A stretch of DNA of 32,044 nucleotides, from the IMG/VR virus record IMGVR_UViG_3300032224_001167, positions 1 through 32,044 of that record. One strand, written 5' to 3'. Below, one piece after another: positions 29,054 through 32,044 of this stretch; position 1 is the stretch's first letter; each line of letters opens with the position of its first letter. The notes beneath the pieces were generated by a model. That model was not told the origin of the DNA, ran no database searches, and saw only the letters and a program-made list of their open reading frames with translations. Source of the DNA: a virus. A program made the position numbers and the translations under genes.

Positions 29054-32044
29054 ATGCCTATAGGAACAGGAATAGTTTATAATGTTGGTGATTTAATTCT
29101 TAGTCAAGTAAGTAGTTCAGGTACATCATTTTTAGAAACAAAAATAGCAGCAGCTACCAGTTCTATTATTTATTTTGATAGTAACGCTCGTATTAATAGC
29201 GCATCATTAAATAGTTTAACTTTAGGAACTGCAAGTTATGTAAGTGGAAGTACATCAATTATTACCAATCTTACCGCAAGCAATATCAGTGCAAGTGGTT
29301 ATGTTAGTGCAAGTATATTTTGGGGTACAACAGCAACATTTACAAATATTTCAAGTAGCGGTCCAATCGTTGTAAGTGGTAGTAACGCTTATATTCAATT
29401 GTTGCCTGTTGGTAATATCTCAATACCAACCAATACAACCGCAAGTTACATTTATTGTAGCGGTAGTACCAACGATTTATATTTCACACAATATCAAGGT
29501 CCATTTACAAATACAACTCGTTTGCGTTGGTTGGAAAGTAATATGTATACGGGTATATTATTCGGTGGACAAATTAGTAGTACTCCTGGTTCAACCACAT
29601 TTAATATTAAAAGTGGCAGTGGATTAATTGTTTCAATGAATGCTACAACTGGTAGCGATCCATATCCAACTATTAAACAAGTAGGTTGGCCAGATTATAC
29701 AAATGTACCTATAACTTATAGTGGTAGTGCTAAGATAACATATGTTGGTTTAGATAATACAGGTCAAATAGTACAACAAACAAATGCTTGGGGCAGTACA
29801 AATATTGATCAATGGGATACACAAATACATCTTGGTGTAGTATTGACATTGAGTGGTAGTGTAAGTACTGGTGTATTTAATAGTCCGCAGATTAGTTATG
29901 GATATCCACAAAAAACAGATGATTTTACCAGAGCATTTGGTCCATTGAAAATAAGTGGACATACATTACAAGCAAGTGGAAGTGGATTATCAATTCAAAA
30001 AACAGGCGGCGTATCTTTTCGTGAAGGTGCAAATTATTACATTAATCCAAACCATCCAAGTACTGTTGTTGAAAACGCAATAACAGCTAGTAAAATTTAC
30101 AGATATTATTTATCAGGATCAACTCCTATAATTGATACTGGTGTTGGTAATGCTGGTTACACAACATTGGATATTACCAAATACAATAATAATGGTGTGT
30201 TAACATCGTTAGGCGGTAGTTACAATAATCAATTTACGATTCAAAGAGTATTTTGGATACCTAACAGTCCAACCAATGCGTTTCTGGTATATTATGGTAA
30301 TGATGTATATACAACATTAATTGATGCTCAAAATGCTGTAAATACAGAAGCATTTACAGAAGCGCCTAATACTGCATTAAATGCTATTCAATTGGCAACT
30401 ATAGTAATAGAAGGTAATAGTACCAATTTGACTACGGCAAACAAGTGTACAATAGTTCAAGCTGGATTATTTAGAAGTGTAGGTGGTATTGGTAGTGGTG
30501 GAACAACGCCAGTAGTTACAAGTCTTGATAGTTTGAGTGATGTTGCTATAGCTAGTCCAACTCAGGGTGATTTATTAATATTTGGGAATGGTACGCAATG
30601 GAATAACAGTAAAGTATTAAGTGGCAGTTATAGTTTATCAGGCAGTTTAACAACAAATGGCGGATTAAATGTTGTATCAATTACTGCAAGCAATATTAGT
30701 GCAAGTTCAATTACTGGCAGTCATTTTGGTACAAGTAGTTGGGCTACAAACAGTTTGACAGCAAGTAGTTTAGTTGTAGGCAATAGTTATATAATTACTA
30801 ATTTAACTGCAAGCAATATTAGTGCAAGTTTGACAGGCAGTTTTGGTATAGTTGGTATTGGTACTACAAATCCTGCGTATAAATTGGATGTAAATGGAAA
30901 TGCAAATTTTACAAACGGATTTTATACAAATACGGATGCGTCAAGTACTTCTTATTTTGTAGGTGCAAATGGTACCCGTCCAATAATATTTCAAAACAAT
31001 ACTGCTACATCATATGATTTTGGATTTAAATTTACAGATTCCAATACTTTTACAATTGTAGGTGGCAATACATTAGCAAATCCAACAACAGATTTAGTTT
31101 CTTTTACATATGACGGAAAAGTTGGTATAGGAACAACTGTTCCTGGTTCATTATTGCAAGTTCATGCTGCTACAAACGGAAATAATTGGTCATGGTTTAA
31201 TGGTAATGTTGGAGCCAATTTACCAACAGGGTTTACTACGGGCGTATCAATTGGAAGAAATTATAGTAACGGTATAAACGAAGCAAATTTAATATGGGCA
31301 CAAGGCATATCTTCAACTCAATATTTTGCAATAGGAAAAGTTTCTGGAAGCACATCGTATTCAGAACAATTAAGAATTGATAGTAGTGGGAATGTCGGTA
31401 TTAGTACAACAGGACCAAATACAAAATTGCATGTTGTTGGTCAAACTTTTATAAACAATGTTGGTGCTTCTGCCGCAAATCAATTAACATTGAATTCAAA
31501 TGGTGCAAATTATGCACACTTTTATGATTTGGGTGCATCATTTAATTCTATTGCGATAGGTGCAGCTGCTACTCTTACTGCGACACCAACTACGCCTATT
31601 ATGACTTGGACATTGAGTACAGGAAATGTAGGTATAGGTACAACTACAATAAATGATAAATTAGTAGTAAATGGTAATATAGGATATTCAGGTGATTCAA
31701 ATAGATATCTTTTGTTGTCAGATGTCAATCAAGGAACCGGATCAATATACATGCAAGCAGGATTTGGTTCTGCTTTTGCAGGAGGTGCTGTAAAATTACA
31801 TGGACACAATGCAACAACTTATACGGGTGGTGATGTAGAAATTGGATTGAGCGGAAAAGGAAATTTTTTAGTTAATAGTTATATAGGAGGTACTCGTATT
31901 CTTACTATAACTGCGAGTGGAAATGTTGGTATAGGTACAACAATTCCCAGTACGTCATTGCATGTATTCAGTACTAATGCTACTCTTGCTACTTTTACAA
32001 GAGATCTTGCTACTGATGCATCATTTACAATTGGCGCTGACAAT
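29054..32044 (+). CDS. Long fibre-type virion protein, 3' end outside window
   Basis: ATG at 29054; the frame stays open for 997 codons to the last base. The composition is Ser/Thr/Asn/Gly-rich. Three TASNISAS-type repeats occur (near 29267, 30680, 30801). The middle (about 29400-30500) is non-repetitive beta-type with WPDYTNVPITYSGSAKITYVG and REGANYYINPNHPSTVVENAITASKIYRYYL. Then comes the fibre linker LDSLSDVAIASPTQGDLLIFGNGTQWNN, followed by five VGIGTT-type repeats (near 30850, 31117, 31390, 31625 and 31925), three of them with a following KLxVxG-type phrase. Such repeats usually lead to a C-terminal receptor-binding or self-cleaving chaperone domain, which would be beyond the window. 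Likely a long tail fibre; the partner genes are not visible. Confidence 0.8.
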   Translation, partial: MPIGTGIVYNVGDLILSQVSSSGTSFLETKIAAATSSIIYFDSNARINSASLNSLTLGTASYVSGSTSIITNLTASNISASGYVSASIFWGTTATFTNISSSGPIVVSGSNAYIQLLPVGNISIPTNTTASYIYCSGSTNDLYFTQYQGPFTNTTRLRWLESNMYTGILFGGQISSTPGSTTFNIKSGSGLIVSMNATTGSDPYPTIKQVGWPDYTNVPITYSGSAKITYVGLDNTGQIVQQTNAWGSTNIDQWDTQIHLGVVLTLSGSVSTGVFNSPQISYGYPQKTDDFTRAFGPLKISGHTLQASGSGLSIQKTGGVSFREGANYYINPNHPSTVVENAITASKIYRYYLSGSTPIIDTGVGNAGYTTLDITKYNNNGVLTSLGGSYNNQFTIQRVFWIPNSPTNAFLVYYGNDVYTTLIDAQNAVNTEAFTEAPNTALNAIQLATIVIEGNSTNLTTANKCTIVQAGLFRSVGGIGSGGTTPVVTSLDSLSDVAIASPTQGDLLIFGNGTQWNNSKVLSGSYSLSGSLTTNGGLNVVSITASNISASSITGSHFGTSSWATNSLTASSLVVGNSYIITNLTASNISASLTGSFGIVGIGTTNPAYKLDVNGNANFTNGFYTNTDASSTSYFVGANGTRPIIFQNNTATSYDFGFKFTDSNTFTIVGGNTLANPTTDLVSFTYDGKVGIGTTVPGSLLQVHAATNGNNWSWFNGNVGANLPTGFTTGVSIGRNYSNGINEANLIWAQGISSTQYFAIGKVSGSTSYSEQLRIDSSGNVGISTTGPNTKLHVVGQTFINNVGASAANQLTLNSNGANYAHFYDLGASFNSIAIGAAATLTATPTTPIMTWTLSTGNVGIGTTTINDKLVVNGNIGYSGDSNRYLLLSDVNQGTGSIYMQAGFGSAFAGGAVKLHGHNATTYTGGDVEIGLSGKGNFLVNSYIGGTRILTITASGNVGIGTTIPSTSLHVFSTNATLATFTRDLATDASFTIGADN

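Larger units (their letters stand above)
27329..30833 (+). repeat. TASNISAS-type repeats shared by two fibre genes
   Basis: Seven copies with near-identical DNA (core ACYGCAAGCAATATYAGTGCAAGT and variants): about 27329, 27430, 27505 and 27598 in the first fibre gene; 29267, 30680 and 30801 in the second. Positions are read by eye and approximate to a few bases. Confidence 0.8.

Noticed and set aside
27329-30833. Possible CRISPR-like array from regularly recurring TASNISAS DNA
   Set aside because: All copies are in frame within fibre genes, spacing is irregular, and no cas genes are present.
31522-31728. Minus-strand frame within the long fibre gene
   Set aside because: The plus frame is continuous and has fibre motifs; the reverse frame arises from its composition.
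1-32044. tRNA or rRNA genes
   Set aside because: I saw no cloverleaf-like segment or rRNA-like stretch in the short intergenic gaps; a tRNA scan was not possible here.

Overview
The window is part of a tailed-phage (T4-like myovirus) genome: a very AT-rich late-gene block encoding head, neck and tail-completion proteins, followed by fibre genes. The T4-type calls rest on recognisable features: a large terminase with ATPase and RNase H-like nuclease motifs, a gp20-type portal, a gp21-type prohead protease with a LNE|A self-cleavage site, a gp22-type scaffold, a gp23-type major capsid protein with a LNE|A processing site near residue 60, and gp14- and gp15-like neck and tail-terminator proteins. 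The host cannot be named. Most starts lack a strong Shine-Dalgarno sequence.

Layout. 1-4632: the end of a homing endonuclease, a flavodoxin-like oxidoreductase, and a 990-residue protein with three nucleotidyltransferase-like domains. 4684-7761: a GIY-YIG homing endonuclease, a zinc-ribbon protein in the position of the small terminase, and the large terminase. 7783-11935: portal, two conserved unknowns, prohead protease. 11992-15129: a second homing endonuclease related to the first, a helical protein, and two minus-strand unknowns. 15287-18076: scaffold and major capsid protein. 18172-22207: a GIY-YIG endonuclease, then a tight operon (acidic/basic head-type protein, mini-cupin, Cys-rich protein, small CxxC protein, two LamG proteins). 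22245-27093: an endonuclease, gp13-like, gp14-like, a minus-strand endonuclease with a small partner, and gp15-like. 27159-end: two Ser/Thr/Asn-rich fibre genes sharing repeats; the second runs off the window. No gene-free stretch exceeds 300 bases.

Three themes stand out. (1) The octamer TATTTATA or a close variant lies a few bases before the first gene of nearly every transcription unit, and it flips orientation at both divergent gene pairs, so it looks like the phage late promoter. It is the reverse complement of the T4 late -10 box. (2) Several proteins share an N-terminal leader ending in [L/I]xE|A, the cut site of T4-type prohead proteases. The flavodoxin-like enzyme and the triple nucleotidyltransferase carry it, so both may be packaged in the capsid and delivered to the host. 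(3) Six homing endonucleases from at least two nuclease families sit in gaps between late genes, some with duplicated start regions that record how they inserted.
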